Below, one piece after another: positions 36,592 to 45,616 of a stretch of DNA of 64,000 bases. The position numbers and the translations under genes are program-made. Each line of letters opens with the position of its first letter. Positions within the stretch are counted from its first letter, which is position 1. Under the pieces are notes generated by a model. That model was not told the DNA's origin and made no database searches. It worked only from the letters and a program-made list of their open reading frames with translations. The stretch covers positions 1 to 64,000 of the forward strand of contig JALCLH010000007.1 of NCBI GenBank assembly GCA_022647765.1, in the 5' to 3' direction. The DNA is from Acidipropionibacterium sp. GTDB lineage: Bacteria > Actinomycetota > Actinomycetes > Propionibacteriales > Propionibacteriaceae.

Positions 36592-37915
36592 TCAGGGTCT
36601 CGGAAAAGTCGTTTCTCCTTCCTGTGATCGAGCTGTGATCAGAGTGTGAGGACCAGGTCGCAGGTGGCCAACGGGTCCCACGCCGCCTGCCTGATCGCCC
36701 GCGCGATGTTCACCTCACCCCTCATCCGGTGAATGCCGATCGCCACGCTCCTCAGGGTAGCCATCACCTGCGGTGCCGAACCAGTCCTGGCCTGGTGCCT
36801 GTCCTCGTCGAAGGTCACATCACGGACCCAGTGCAACCGGTTCTCCACAGCCCAATGACCGCGCACCCACGCCGCGATCCGGGCCGGCGGCGCCGCCGGC
36901 AGACCGGCCGAGGTGACCAGATACACCACCTCCGTGGTCTTCCTCCCCTTCCGGGTGGCCACCCGGCGCAACTGAGCGACCTGCACCGCCCCCGCAAACC
37001 CCAGATCCGCGGGTGCCTGGACGACCTTCAGAGTCCGCCGGACCCTGCGCCCATGAGACTTCTCCACCTCGACGTGGCCTGCCGGAACCCGTGACCACGG
37101 CAGGGACTTCAACCTCTTGTGCAGTCCCGGCTGGTTAGCCTTGACCGTGAACACATAGTCCGCACCGGCGGCCAGGATCGCGGTCGCGGTCGCGGTCTGG
37201 GTATGCAGAGCATCAGCGGTGATCACCGCACCCCTCACCCGCTCGCCGAGCGCGGCGATGAGGTCGGGCAGGGCCGGGATCTCGTTGGACTTCGCATCCA
37301 CGGCCTGCTGGGCGACCACGGTGCCGCTGGCATGGTCGAGGGCTGCGACCAGATGCCGGGCCTGTGCGGTCTGCGATCGGGAGCCGCGCAGGGTCTTCCC
37401 GTCCACAGCGATGACACGGCGCCCGTCGATGGTGGTGGTGCGGGTCCAGGCGTACAGACACAGCTCGGCGTCCAGAGCGCCGGCATCCAGGCGTGAGAAC
37501 AGCTTGCGCAGGTTCGACTCGCCGGGGGCCGCGCGCAGCCCGAACCCGGCCAGCGTGCCCTCGGCGAGGATGGCGGCCCATTCGCCGATCGCGGTGAAGC
37601 CCCGGCATCCGGCCAGGGTCGCCGAGATCGCCAGGAGGAGCAGTCCCGTCAGGGGGTATCTCTTGCCTCGGGGTTTGCGGGGGTCGGGGACCCGGGCCAG
37701 GTGATCGGCCAGCCGGGGGTTTGGTGCGGGCGTGTCAGGGATGCGGACGGCGGGTGCGGTGGGGGAGGATGGCATCGCGGGCGAGGTTCCTTGCGGCTGG
37801 ATGTTGGTAGGGGTACTTCCATCCAAACCGTGCGGGTCCTCGCCCGCCTGTATGACACGCCGAGAGGGGCTTAACCCCTAGTCACAGACGACACTCCCGA
37901 CTTTTCCGTGGCCCT
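36592..37915 (-). mobile_element. ISAs1-family insertion sequence, copy B
   Basis: 1324 bp, ends CAGGGTCTCGGAAAAGTC and CAGGGCCACGGAAAAGTC in inverted orientation. It is flanked by a perfect 10-bp target duplication AGCCGATGGT (36582-36591 and 37916-37925). Insertion is inside ltrA. Confidence 0.97.
36639..37775 (-). CDS. ISAs1-family transposase (copy B)
   Basis: 378 aa from ATG 37775, homologous to the transposases at 11883 and 46303 and full length. It differs from them at scattered positions (for example PNPRLADHL for PNVRLVDHL and AAILAEGTLAGFG for AHALTGHSLAGFG), so it is an older or separately acquired copy. Catalytic segments VIAVDGKTLRGS, VITADALHTQ and VTFDEDRHQA are intact. Confidence 0.95.
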   Translation of the reverse strand: MPSSPTAPAVRIPDTPAPNPRLADHLARVPDPRKPRGKRYPLTGLLLLAISATLAGCRGFTAIGEWAAILAEGTLAGFGLRAAPGESNLRKLFSRLDAGALDAELCLYAWTRTTTIDGRRVIAVDGKTLRGSRSQTAQARHLVAALDHASGTVVAQQAVDAKSNEIPALPDLIAALGERVRGAVITADALHTQTATATAILAAGADYVFTVKANQPGLHKRLKSLPWSRVPAGHVEVEKSHGRRVRRTLKVVQAPADLGFAGAVQVAQLRRVATRKGRKTTEVVYLVTSAGLPAAPPARIAAWVRGHWAVENRLHWVRDVTFDEDRHQARTGSAPQVMATLRSVAIGIHRMRGEVNIARAIRQAAWDPLATCDLVLTL

Positions 37916-38286
37916 GAGCCGATGGTGACGACGGTGAAATCGTGGTGCTCCATCGCCGGGACGGTGCCGGCCGCGAGGATGAGGACGCCGGCCATTTGGA
38001 TGATGGTCATCACCCGGTAGAGCCAGTCGTCGGTGTCGAATGCGGTGGCGAACCAGGTGAAGTTCATCCAGGCCCACCAGATCGCGAAGAACACCATGAG
38101 GTATCCGAGGATCCCTGCTCCGAGGTGCCCATCAGCCTCCATGTGGTGGAGGGTCTGGGAGGAGAAGGAGACCGCGACGACGAAGACCAGGTCGAAGAAC
38201 AGTTCGAGCGGGCTGGCCGCGCGGTGCTGTTCGGATGGATCTCGCGGTCTCATGGGGCGCAGGCGGGGGAGTGGGCTGGTGGTCAT
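37916..38286 (-). pseudogene. ltrA: ltrA, 5' part
   Basis: N-terminal 124 residues of LtrA from ATG 38286: SPLELFFDLVFVVAVSFSSQ is the family start, followed by hydrophobic segments up to HHDFTVVTIG, where the element interrupts. It lies 59 bp behind a SnoaL-like gene and shares a control region with a divergent TetR, so the intact operon was snoaL-like/ltrA under TetR control. Confidence 0.88.
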
Positions 38287-38345
38287 GTCCGTCGAGGTCT
38301 TTCGGTCAGTGGTTCACGGGCGTGAGTGATCGGGGTGGGGAAAGG

Positions 38346-38675
38346 TCAGCCCTCGCGGATGGTCATCTTGGTGAGCTTGTCGCCGGAGATGTCGAAGATG
38401 AAGCGGCTCAGGCCGTTGGCATGGGTGCTGGCCCAGTCCCCGATGACGGTCACCTGCTCGCCCTGCTGGCTGACCTCGGTGGGGGTGAGGACGCCGTTCG
38501 CGCCGATGAACTCATTGTCGCTCCACGCCTTGATGGCGTCGCGACCGGTGAACGTCCGGCCCCAGTCGTCCACTGCCCCCGTGGTGGTGAACGCGTCCAG
38601 GAACGCGGCCTCATCGTGTCGGTTCACAGCCGCGATGAACGATGCGACGGGCTCGGGGATGTGCTTCACAGTCAT
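38346..38675 (-). CDS. SnoaL-like/NTF2-fold protein
   Basis: 109 aa from ATG 38675. VASFIAAVNRHDEAAFLDAF, the WGRTFTGRDAIKAWSDNEFI segment and a C-terminal RFIFDISGDKLTKMTIREG strand are the SnoaL-like fold. Such proteins are small cytosolic enzymes or binding proteins of mixed function. The first gene of the operon that continues into ltrA; divergent from tetR. Confidence 0.83.
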   Translation of the reverse strand: MTVKHIPEPVASFIAAVNRHDEAAFLDAFTTTGAVDDWGRTFTGRDAIKAWSDNEFIGANGVLTPTEVSQQGEQVTVIGDWASTHANGLSRFIFDISGDKLTKMTIREG

Positions 38676-38761
38676 GCTGATGTCCTGTCTTTTCTGGTGC
38701 TGACCAACTCTGTTGCGCTGCCTGCCGTGCCCCGTTGCGGGGTATCGGTGCCGGGCGGTGG

Positions 38762-38776
38762 TGTATCTAAGATACA
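38762..38776. promoter_or_regulatory. Palindromic operator for the TetR regulator
   Basis: TGTATCTAAGATACA is a perfect palindrome with 7-bp arms around a central A, 15 bp before the tetR ATG and upstream of the divergent operon. Size and place suit a TetR-family operator. Confidence 0.6.
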
Positions 38777-38791
38777 GGTTAATATAGTGGT

Positions 38792-39484
38792 ATGACATTG
38801 GATGCGCGAAGCGATACCCGAACGCGTCTCCTCGACGCCGCTGCGGATCTCGTTGCCGCGGCACCCGGCGAGGAGGTGTCGCTGCGGTCGGTCTGCGACC
38901 GGGTTGGAGTGAAAATGCCCACCCTGTATCACTTCTTCGGCAACAAGCAGGGACTTATCGACGCCGTCATCGAGCGCGGATTCGAGCTCTACCTCTCCCG
39001 CAAGAATGCGCACGAGTCGTCCGGCGACGCCATTCAGGACATTCGTGAAGGGTGGGACGCCCATGTGGCCTTCGGGCTCGAGAATCCCGGCTTCTACACC
39101 CTGATGTACGGGCAGGTGCGTCCCGGTTACTCGCTCGCTCCGATGGAGCCGTCGAGTGCGATGCTCCTCGCTCTGACCACGCGGGCAGCCGGGGAAGGAA
39201 GGCTCGTCGTGTCTGCCGAACAGGCGACGGCGCACATCCTCGCCACCAACGTCGGCGTCACCCTGCGCCAGATCATTCTGGCCGTTCCCGATCCCGAGCT
39301 GTCGGCCGCCGTCAGAGACGGCGCGATCGCTGCGATCACCGGGGTGCCCGGCGTCTCGTCACGAGGGTCCCGTGAGCAGGCGGCATTCCAGCTGGTCGAG
39401 TACATCGCCGCGCGTCCCGACCTGCTGGGACATGAAGAGACCCAGCTCTTCATCGCCTGGCTCAACCGCACTGCCGAGAGCTGA
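38792..39484 (+). CDS. TetR family transcriptional regulator
   Basis: 230 aa. N-terminal TetR helix-turn-helix: TRTRLLDAAADLVAAAPGEE, VSLRSVCDRVGVKMPTLYHF and FGNKQGLIDAV. The C-terminal part is the effector and dimer domain, without a specific match. It should repress itself and the divergent snoaL-like/ltrA operon through the palindrome at 38762. Confidence 0.88.
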   Translation: MTLDARSDTRTRLLDAAADLVAAAPGEEVSLRSVCDRVGVKMPTLYHFFGNKQGLIDAVIERGFELYLSRKNAHESSGDAIQDIREGWDAHVAFGLENPGFYTLMYGQVRPGYSLAPMEPSSAMLLALTTRAAGEGRLVVSAEQATAHILATNVGVTLRQIILAVPDPELSAAVRDGAIAAITGVPGVSSRGSREQAAFQLVEYIAARPDLLGHEETQLFIAWLNRTAES

Positions 39485-39486
39485 GG

Positions 39487-39750
39487 TCAGCCGTCGTGCC
39501 GTGCGCCGAACTTGCGGTAGGCGTTCTGCTTGGAGGTGTGCAGGGCGACGCCGATCGCGGTCCAGGAATCCCCGGCCGCGCGGGCGGCGGCGACGGCCTC
39601 GCGCAGTTCGGTCTCGGCGTCGGCGACCGCCCGGCGGGCGGCGCTGATGGCACGCAGGTGTGTGGCGTCGCGCATGGTGGCCGGGTCGATGGAGGCGATG
39701 AACGCCTCGATGTCCTGGTCATGGTCGGTGGATGTGGTGGTCTTGGGCAT
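39487..39750 (-). CDS. Small helix-turn-helix-like protein
   Basis: 87 aa from ATG 39750, with a very good AAGGAGGAAG ribosome site. It has an acidic head (DHDQDIEAFIASIDPATM), an Ala-rich helical middle likely forming a coiled coil, and a C-terminal WTAIGVALHTSKQNAYRKFG that resembles a sigma-type helix-turn-helix. Fragments of the same gene occur at about 40064 and 47918, always next to vapC sequences, so it travels with that TA locus. Function unknown. Confidence 0.7.
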   Translation of the reverse strand: MPKTTTSTDHDQDIEAFIASIDPATMRDATHLRAISAARRAVADAETELREAVAAARAAGDSWTAIGVALHTSKQNAYRKFGARHDG

Positions 39751-39842
39751 GATCTTCCTCCTTGCCAGAGATAGTCGCTCGCGGTAGCGGACCGGAGGAT
39801 CGAGCGCGTGGAGGATACCGGCATCGGTGATGCCATGTTTCC

Positions 39843-40060
39843 GAGCGCACTGCTCAACGCCATCATGCCCGGGGCCCGGCAGGACGCCCTCATTCGGCGT
39901 GTCCCGCTCGAACCCCTCGCCGTCGAAGCATGGGAGTTTCGCCAGTCCTTGCGGATCACCGACGCGTTCTACGTGGTCGCCGCCCGCGTCCTCCGAGCAA
40001 GCCTGGCCACCTTGGATACCCGACTGTCGGGAGCGCCGTGACTGGGAGTCACCGTCACCC
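39843..40060 (+). pseudogene. vapC-like PIN toxin, internally deleted
   Basis: Close copy of the intact vapC at 48342 that lacks the start codon region and 144 bp of the middle. The deletion lies between two GACGC direct repeats and is in frame, giving IMPGARQDA joined to LIRRVPLEPLAVEAW. ITDAFYVVAARVL and TLDTRLSGAP remain. The conserved acidic residue of the middle is lost, so it cannot be an active nuclease. Confidence 0.8.
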
Positions 40061-40063
40061 TCA

Positions 40064-40100
40064 TGAGATGAACGCCTCGATGTCCTGGTCATGGTCGGTT
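40064..40100 (-). pseudogene. Fragment of the small HTH gene
   Basis: GATGAACGCCTCGATGTCCT and the following bases repeat the 5' coding part of the 39487-39750 gene (residues about 7-19) directly after the deleted vapC. Too short to code; it marks the boundary of a partial duplication. Confidence 0.6.
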
Positions 40101-40183
40101 CTGCATGGTCTGGGTCTCTCCCGTTCATGGAAGAGACCCGAACCCGAGTGACGGTGTTGAATTGTATGTGCGAGAGCCAAAGC

Positions 40184-40279
40184 CTAGTATAGATTCTTCT
40201 CGCGAACGATGATATCTGCGCCCACGACTGCGACGACGATGACAACGACTGCAAGGATTGCGGTAATTTTCCGGTTCAT
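40184..40279 (-). CDS. 31-aa single-span membrane peptide
   Basis: ATG 40279 to TAG 40184, read by eye. MNRKITAILAVVVIVVAVVG followed by ADIIVREKNLY: a two-Lys/Arg head, a 17-residue hydrophobic helix and a charged tail. A textbook AGGAAGGAG box stands 6-7 nt before the ATG. It lies 52 bp behind the MFS transporter on the same strand, so it could be a small partner of that pump, as known for other transporters with micropeptides. Expression is not proven. Confidence 0.55.
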   Translation of the reverse strand: MNRKITAILAVVVIVVAVVGADIIVREKNLY

Positions 40280-40330
40280 TTCGATTCTCCTTCCTGGCTG
40301 CTTGATGGTTGGGTTCGGTGGACATCGCGG

Positions 40331-41748
40331 TTACTTGTTCTTCTTCGGGATGACGTTCGCCATCGCGGCTGCGAGAAGGGCGCCGATGGCGCAGATCCCG
40401 AAGATCCACCGGTAGGCGGCGAGACTCGGTATGACAGCCGCGCCTAGGCTGATGGTGAGGGTGGCGAGGATCGAGCCGCACAGGGCCGAGACCAGGGAGA
40501 TGCCAAGATCGCGGAACAGCGCGTTGAGCCCGTTGGCTGAGGCATTCTGCTCGGGCGGGACCGAGGCGTTGATGAGCGCGGGGAACGCGGCGAAACACAG
40601 CGCGACACCGATGCCGACAACCGTGGTCCCGATGACGATCCAGGCCAGACCCGAGATCAGCCAGATCCGCATCAGCCAGCCGGCAGCGACGACTAGGGCG
40701 CCGACGATCAGGGTGACGCGTGCGCCCCAGCGGTCGATCATCCGCCCCGCGACGGGCGCCAGGACGAGCATGGCCAGTCCGGAGGGCAGCAGGGTGAGCC
40801 CGGCGACGGCCACCGAGGAGCCGAACCCGTAACCGGTCGCCGCAGGGGCTTGAACGTAGGAGGAGGTGCCCAGGATGGAGCCGAACATCGAGAAGCCGAT
40901 GAGGATGGACGCCAGGTCTGTGAGCAGCACCGGGCGCCGGACCAGGGTGCGCACGTCCACCAAAGGGTTCGCCTTGCGCCACTGCGACCGCCCGAACAGG
41001 GCTGCGAGGATCACGGCCACGATGAGCAGGCCCCAAGTGCGCGGGTCAGACCAGCCCCAGACCCCGGCCTCGGACAACGGAAGCAGCAGAGCGAGCAGGG
41101 TCAGGGCGAGCAGGGATGCTCCGGGCACATCGAGGCGGCCCTTCGCGTTGATGGGCGCTTCAGGGACGCGGAGCAGAATACCGGCGAATGCCAGGACTGC
41201 GGCGGCGAAGGTGATCCAGAACAGGACGTGGTAGTCCGCGTACTGAGTGATGACCCCGGCCATGGGCAGCCCGAGGGCGCCGCCGACGCCGAGCATGCCG
41301 GAGACCAGGGCGATGCCCGAGGCCTGCCGGTGGCGGGGCACAGTGGCGGTTACCAGGGAGATACCCAGGGGGACGGTGCCGCCGGCCAGTCCTTGGAGGC
41401 CACGGCCGATGATGAGCCAGCCGATGGTCGAGCTCAGCGCGGTGATCAGTGAGCCGATGGCCATTGCGGCCAGGCTGATGAGCAGCATGAGGCGCTTGCC
41501 GCGCAGGTCGCCGAGTCGTCCGGCGATGGGGACGGCGATCGCGCCGACCAGGACGGTGGAGGTTACCAGCCATTGGACGTTGGTGGCGCTGGTTCCCAGG
41601 ATGCCCGGCAGCAGTGGCAGTACGGGGACGAACAGGGACTGGGCGAGGGCGGAGACCAGTGCCCCGAGCGCGATAAAGGTGACCGCGAAGCGAGGTGCGG
41701 GTGAGGTCGTTGAAGAACTCGTGGGTCGAGTCCTCGACGATAGCTGGC
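40331..41748 (-). pseudogene. MFS transporter, start codon separated by IS1595 insertion
   Basis: About 470 residues of a DHA2/DHA1-type multidrug-like MFS protein with 12-14 hydrophobic segments: LFVPVLPLLPGILGTSATNV, QWLVTSTVLVGAIAVPIAGR, LGDLRGKRLML and GRGLQGLAGGTVPLGISLV (motifs A and C of drug exporters). The first codons are now on the other side of an IS1595 element at 42886-42904. A TTG-started fusion beginning inside the element at 41803 keeps the frame open, so a hybrid protein with a new N-terminus could be made. Confidence 0.82.
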
Positions 41749-42885
41749 TCAGGGCTATCCATCTGGGCTGACCTGGCGTGGCGATTCCGCTGTTCTCCGC
41801 CAAGGCCGGTTCGCAGGGCCTCGTTCCAGACTGACAGGATGCCCCCGCCCACTCGGCGGCCTGACAGGACCCTGCGCGGACCCGGGCATGGCCACAAGAT
41901 CGGTGTAGCGCACCGGCTCATGACCCACCGCCAGCTCCATCACCCGCAGAAACACCAGCCCACGACTGCGCGACCGGCGCCGATTGAACCGGAAGCAGAA
42001 CTCATCCAGGTACTCCTGAAGATGCTCGGGCCCGACCCCGCCCTGATGCGTCGACAGCAACCATCGCTTCACCAGGGACGCCACCCGGTGAACCCCTGGC
42101 AGCAGGGAGTCGATGTCGCCACCGCGGGCCTTGACCGCGCGCTGACTTCGCCGGTCATGGACATACCCGTCCCCGGTGATCGACAGGTAGCCGCTCCACC
42201 CGTCGGTGATCACCGTGGACCCGGGCGCCACGGTCCCGGTGATGAACCCTCGCAGTGTGGCCGCCGACGCGTCGTCAATCACCTGCATCCGGGCCCGGCC
42301 CAGCCCCCCGGCAACCCGATGTTCCACAGCCACCACGACGAGAGTCTTCTTGCCCTTGGCCCGGCCCCCGGCAAGACCCTTCTCCTGTCCGCCGATGTAG
42401 GTCTCGTCGACCTCCACGGTCCCGGCCAGCAGGTCGCGGCCCGGCCGGTTGAGCACGCGGCGCAGCCGGTGGAGCATCGACCACGCGGTCTGGTAGGAAC
42501 CGATGCTCAGGCGCTGCTGCAGCGACAGCGCCGAGACCCCGTCCTTGGATGCGGCGAACTCCCAGCAGGCCTGGAACCACACCGTCAGTGGTGTGCGGCG
42601 ACGGTCGAACAGGGTGCCCGCAGTGACCGCGGTGGTCCTGCGGCACCCCGGGCACTTGATAGCTGAAGCGCTCACGTGCCAGCCGCCCTGGTGGGCGCAG
42701 TGAGGACAGATGAACCCGTCGGGCCAGCGCAGCCATTCCAGGTAGTCCAGGCAGTCGGCATCGGTGGTGAACCATGACTGGAACTCGCCCAGCGAGGCGG
42801 GGTAGTCCCGGCCCGCGCGCCGACGTGTCGCATCAGGCTCGTACATGGGACACCAGTCTAGGTCAGCTCAGATGGATAGCCCTGA
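41749..42885 (-). mobile_element. IS1595-family insertion sequence
   Basis: 1137 bp. Terminal inverted repeats TCAGGGCTATCCATCTGGGC (left) and TCAGGGCTATCCATCTGAGC (right, inverted) differ at one base. GCTGGC stands directly outside both ends (41743-41748 and 42886-42891), a 6-bp direct repeat that is shorter than the 8 bp usual in the family. Deleting the element plus one repeat restores the MFS start in frame. Confidence 0.9.
41755..42846 (-). CDS. IS1595-family transposase
   Basis: 363 aa. N-terminal zinc ribbon CPHC near residue 48 and CPGC near residue 66, then the ISXO2-like DDE core: GTVEVDETYIGGQEKG, GSTVITDGWSGY and the HRVASLVKRWLLSTHQGGVG segment ending in EFCFRFNRRRSRSRG. The reading frame continues to just short of the left terminal repeat; the last 50 residues are probably not needed. 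Confidence 0.93.
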   Translation of the reverse strand: MYEPDATRRRAGRDYPASLGEFQSWFTTDADCLDYLEWLRWPDGFICPHCAHQGGWHVSASAIKCPGCRRTTAVTAGTLFDRRRTPLTVWFQACWEFAASKDGVSALSLQQRLSIGSYQTAWSMLHRLRRVLNRPGRDLLAGTVEVDETYIGGQEKGLAGGRAKGKKTLVVVAVEHRVAGGLGRARMQVIDDASAATLRGFITGTVAPGSTVITDGWSGYLSITGDGYVHDRRSQRAVKARGGDIDSLLPGVHRVASLVKRWLLSTHQGGVGPEHLQEYLDEFCFRFNRRRSRSRGLVFLRVMELAVGHEPVRYTDLVAMPGSAQGPVRPPSGRGHPVSLERGPANRPWRRTAESPRQVSPDG

Positions 42886-42904
42886 GCTGGCTTACTGCTC
42901 CCAT
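42886..42904 (-). other. Separated start of the MFS gene
   Basis: ATG 42904 reads MGAVSQ and, after removal of the element, continues LSSRTRPTSSS in frame. AAAGGA lies 9-14 nt before the ATG. This is the original translation start. Confidence 0.75.
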
Positions 42905-42944
42905 AGGTGAGGTTCCTTTCAGGCGGTTCACGGGTGATGGTTTA

Positions 42945-42982
42945 CGACTGTAAGATTCTTGACAAATGTAAGTCAAGTGAGG
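42945..42982 (-). promoter_or_regulatory. Promoter with dyad operator of the MFS gene
   Basis: On the minus strand TTGACT, an 18-nt spacer and TACAGT form a promoter; CTTGAC-8-GTCAAG (42958-42977) is a dyad over its -35. Suggests repressor control, possibly by a TetR or MarR protein encoded elsewhere. Confidence 0.5.
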
Positions 42983-43031
42983 CAGGATGGGATCCTGAGG
43001 GTAACTGGACGCGCAGCGTGATCCGAGACCG

Positions 43032-43583
43032 TCACTGCTGGGCCATGAGCCGCTGCGCCTGCTCGGAGGCGTCATAGATGGTGTCGTAGCGCTGCTCGAT
43101 GAGCGGAGCGATCTTGCTGGTCTGGCTGTCACGGATCGATTTGTAGGAGAAATAGGGCAGCGCCCACCCGATCAGGCCGACAATACCGAGAAGCACGAAC
43201 GGAACCCACAACGAGGCCAGCATGGAGAAGACGGAGCCTGCGAGGAATGCGCATCCGATGATGCCGATGGTGAATGCGACGATCTGCGCTTTCTGTGTCT
43301 TGGAGCGCTCGAGGCGGTCGATATCGGTGAGAGCGGCCTCGGATCTGCGTTGCAGTTCATTGATGATGGAACGGTTCTTGATGTGACGATCTCGCTTGAG
43401 GTTCAGGGCCGCCGATCCAAGAGGCGAATCACTGGATGGAGTTCCGTCCTCGACCCATCCGAACGACTCGTAGGTGTCTCTTGTCAGGGCCACTCGTTCG
43501 CTGGGCGCGAGGACCGTGCGGTACTCGTACGTGGTGGTTGTATTCGACGATGTGAAGCCATCGGTTTCGGTGCTCATTGTCAT
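43032..43583 (-). CDS. Hypothetical protein with two membrane segments
   Basis: 183 aa. Polar N-terminal half with TYEYRTVLAPSERVALTRDT and ESFGWVEDG, a basic helical stretch (NLKRDRHIKNRSIINELQRR, likely coiled coil), then two hydrophobic segments between residues about 103 and 148, and a helical tail. Similar unnamed proteins exist in Firmicutes and Bifidobacteria. It is divergent from the two-component system, which may control it. Function not recognised. Confidence 0.75.
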   Translation of the reverse strand: MTMSTETDGFTSSNTTTTYEYRTVLAPSERVALTRDTYESFGWVEDGTPSSDSPLGSAALNLKRDRHIKNRSIINELQRRSEAALTDIDRLERSKTQKAQIVAFTIGIIGCAFLAGSVFSMLASLWVPFVLLGIVGLIGWALPYFSYKSIRDSQTSKIAPLIEQRYDTIYDASEQAQRLMAQQ

Positions 43584-43730
43584 ATTCCTTCGGGTGAAAT
43601 GGTTGCCCGGCTGCCGGACATGTCTTCATTCTTCGTCGTTCGTGGTTCCGGCGGATCGTCCACACAGACGAACTTCAACTACTCCCTGCGCAGTACGTCG
43701 AAGGGGCTGAGCCCGAGGAGGGTGAGAGTC

Positions 43731-44954
43731 ATGAGCACACGAGATGACGATGTGGAGAGGGCGTGGCCGCACCCGCCGTTCTGGCTTCGCTGGAAGGCGC
43801 TGCCGGAGTGGACCGTCAAGTTCGTCATGGCCGCCACCGTGGCGGTCGGGATCGTCATCTACGCCGTGGATGTCCGCAGTGGGGCCTCACCGGCGGTCTT
43901 CCTCTCACTTGTCGTCGCGGGCGCGGCGTGCCTGACGGCTTGGCACTGGCGATGGCCGACGCTCTGCCTCGCGGTCGCAGCCCCCGTGATCGGGGCTCTT
44001 GCCGGGATCGATCCCATCATTGAGTGGAACCTCGCGATCTTCGCCACCGTCACTCTCACGATGCATGGCATGCCGGTCTGGCTAGGCCTGATCCCGTCTC
44101 TGTCGAACTACGCCGCGACCGTCGTCCACTACGCCGGACTCGGGCTCGGGACAGTGGCGTTCACCTACAGGGATGCCGTCATCGCGGGCGCCAGCACATT
44201 CGTGTTCGGCGTCATCGGGCACTCGATCCTGATCTCACGACGCTACTGGGAGCAGGTCCGGCTCAGATCCCGCGACCTTGCCGCGGCCCAGGATGTCGCC
44301 GTCGCCCGTGGCGTGGCGGAGGAACGCCTGCGCATCGCCCGCGACCTTCACGATGTCATCGGCCACGAGCTCGCCGTCGTGAACATTCACCTGGGAGCGG
44401 CCGAAGTTCACCTGCCGGCTGGCAGTGACGAGGCTCGTGGCGACCTGGCTGCCGCCCGTGGCAACATTCAGCACATCTTGACCGAGACCCAGCACATGCT
44501 GAAGATTCTGCGAACTCAGGACGAACCCGAAAGTGCCAGTTCGCACGCTCCCCTGGCGGACTACGAGCACATCGGGGAACTCATCGAGCAGTGCCACAGA
44601 GCCGGCGTCGAGGTCGAAACGGCGTGGCCCCAGACGCCGCCGGTCCTGCTTCCAGAAGCCGCCCGCGCCGCCTATCGCATCGTGCAGGAATGCCTGACCA
44701 ACGCCACCAAGTACGGCACCGGCACCATCGCCCTGCACATCACCACAAACGACAGATGGCTTTTCATCGAGGTGGTCAACCGGCAAGCCCCCGTCCAGAC
44801 GCGCTCATCGCACACCGGGTACGGACTCGTCGGAATGCGGGAACGAGTCGCCTCTGTCGGAGGCGCCCTGAAGACATCCAATGATGGCGATCTGTTCTGG
44901 GTGCAGGCGCGTCTGCCCCTGGTCCAGCCGACCAGAGAAGAAGAGGGCCTGTGA
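43731..44954 (+). CDS. Sensor histidine kinase (HisKA_3, NarL-partner type)
   Basis: 407 aa from ATG 43731 with GAGGAGGGTG in front. About five to six hydrophobic segments (residues 28-165) form the sensor; no extracellular domain. Then the dimerisation helix with phospho-His in EERLRIARDLHDVIGHELAV near residue 210, and HATPase with RIVQECLTNATKYG (N box) and GYGLVGMRERVASVGG (G box). The stop overlaps the response-regulator gene. Confidence 0.93.
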   Translation: MSTRDDDVERAWPHPPFWLRWKALPEWTVKFVMAATVAVGIVIYAVDVRSGASPAVFLSLVVAGAACLTAWHWRWPTLCLAVAAPVIGALAGIDPIIEWNLAIFATVTLTMHGMPVWLGLIPSLSNYAATVVHYAGLGLGTVAFTYRDAVIAGASTFVFGVIGHSILISRRYWEQVRLRSRDLAAAQDVAVARGVAEERLRIARDLHDVIGHELAVVNIHLGAAEVHLPAGSDEARGDLAAARGNIQHILTETQHMLKILRTQDEPESASSHAPLADYEHIGELIEQCHRAGVEVETAWPQTPPVLLPEAARAAYRIVQECLTNATKYGTGTIALHITTNDRWLFIEVVNRQAPVQTRSSHTGYGLVGMRERVASVGGALKTSNDGDLFWVQARLPLVQPTREEEGL

Positions 44955-45616
44955 TGATCCGAGTCATGCTCGTCGACGATCAGGAAATGATCCGTGTCGG
45001 CCTGACCACCATCATCAATGCGATGGAAGGAGTCGAAGTCGTCGCCGATGAGCCTGATGGTCTTGCCGCCCTCAAGACTCTTGAGACCCTGCATGTCGAC
45101 GTCATTCTCATGGACCTCCACATGCCCGGGATCGACGGCGTGGAGACGACCCGGAGGATTCGCCGGAAGCTCACTCCACAAGCCACCAAGATCATCGTCC
45201 TGACGACCTTTGATCAGGATGAGAACGTCATCATGGCCTTGAAGGCGGGCGCGAACGGCTTTCTTTCCAAAGGAGTGGGCCCCAGCGAGCTCGCGAGCTG
45301 CATCGCCGAGGTGGACCAAGGAGGTGGCGCACTCTCAGCGAACGCCGCGGCCGCGCTGATTCACCATGTGGCCCATGGCGACGAGATAATCGCTGACCCT
45401 CATGCGCATAGACTGTTTGGAACACTCACCGAAAGAGAACGAGAAATAGTACGGGAAGCAGTTGCCGGTCTCGACAACTCCGAGATCGCAGATCGTCTGT
45501 TCATTTCTCAGTTCACCGTCAAGACTCACCTGAACCGGGCGATGATGAAACTGGATGTGCACGATCGCGCAAGCCTTATCACGCTGGCCTACAAGGCAGG
45601 GATCCGGCCGGAGTAG
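44954..45616 (+). CDS. NarL/LuxR-type response regulator
   Basis: 220 aa. Receiver domain with the acidic pocket LVDDQEM, phospho-Asp in VILMDLHMPGIDG, switch Thr in IIVLTTFDQ and Lys in FLSKGVG. C-terminal LuxR helix-turn-helix: LTEREREIVREAVAGLDNSE then IADRLFISQFTVKTHLNRAM. ATG 44954 overlaps the kinase stop (TGATG); a GTG one codon earlier is equally possible. Target genes probably include the divergent two-span membrane protein. Its 3' end abuts a vapC remnant. Confidence 0.93.
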   Translation: MIRVMLVDDQEMIRVGLTTIINAMEGVEVVADEPDGLAALKTLETLHVDVILMDLHMPGIDGVETTRRIRRKLTPQATKIIVLTTFDQDENVIMALKAGANGFLSKGVGPSELASCIAEVDQGGGALSANAAAALIHHVAHGDEIIADPHAHRLFGTLTEREREIVREAVAGLDNSEIADRLFISQFTVKTHLNRAMMKLDVHDRASLITLAYKAGIRPE

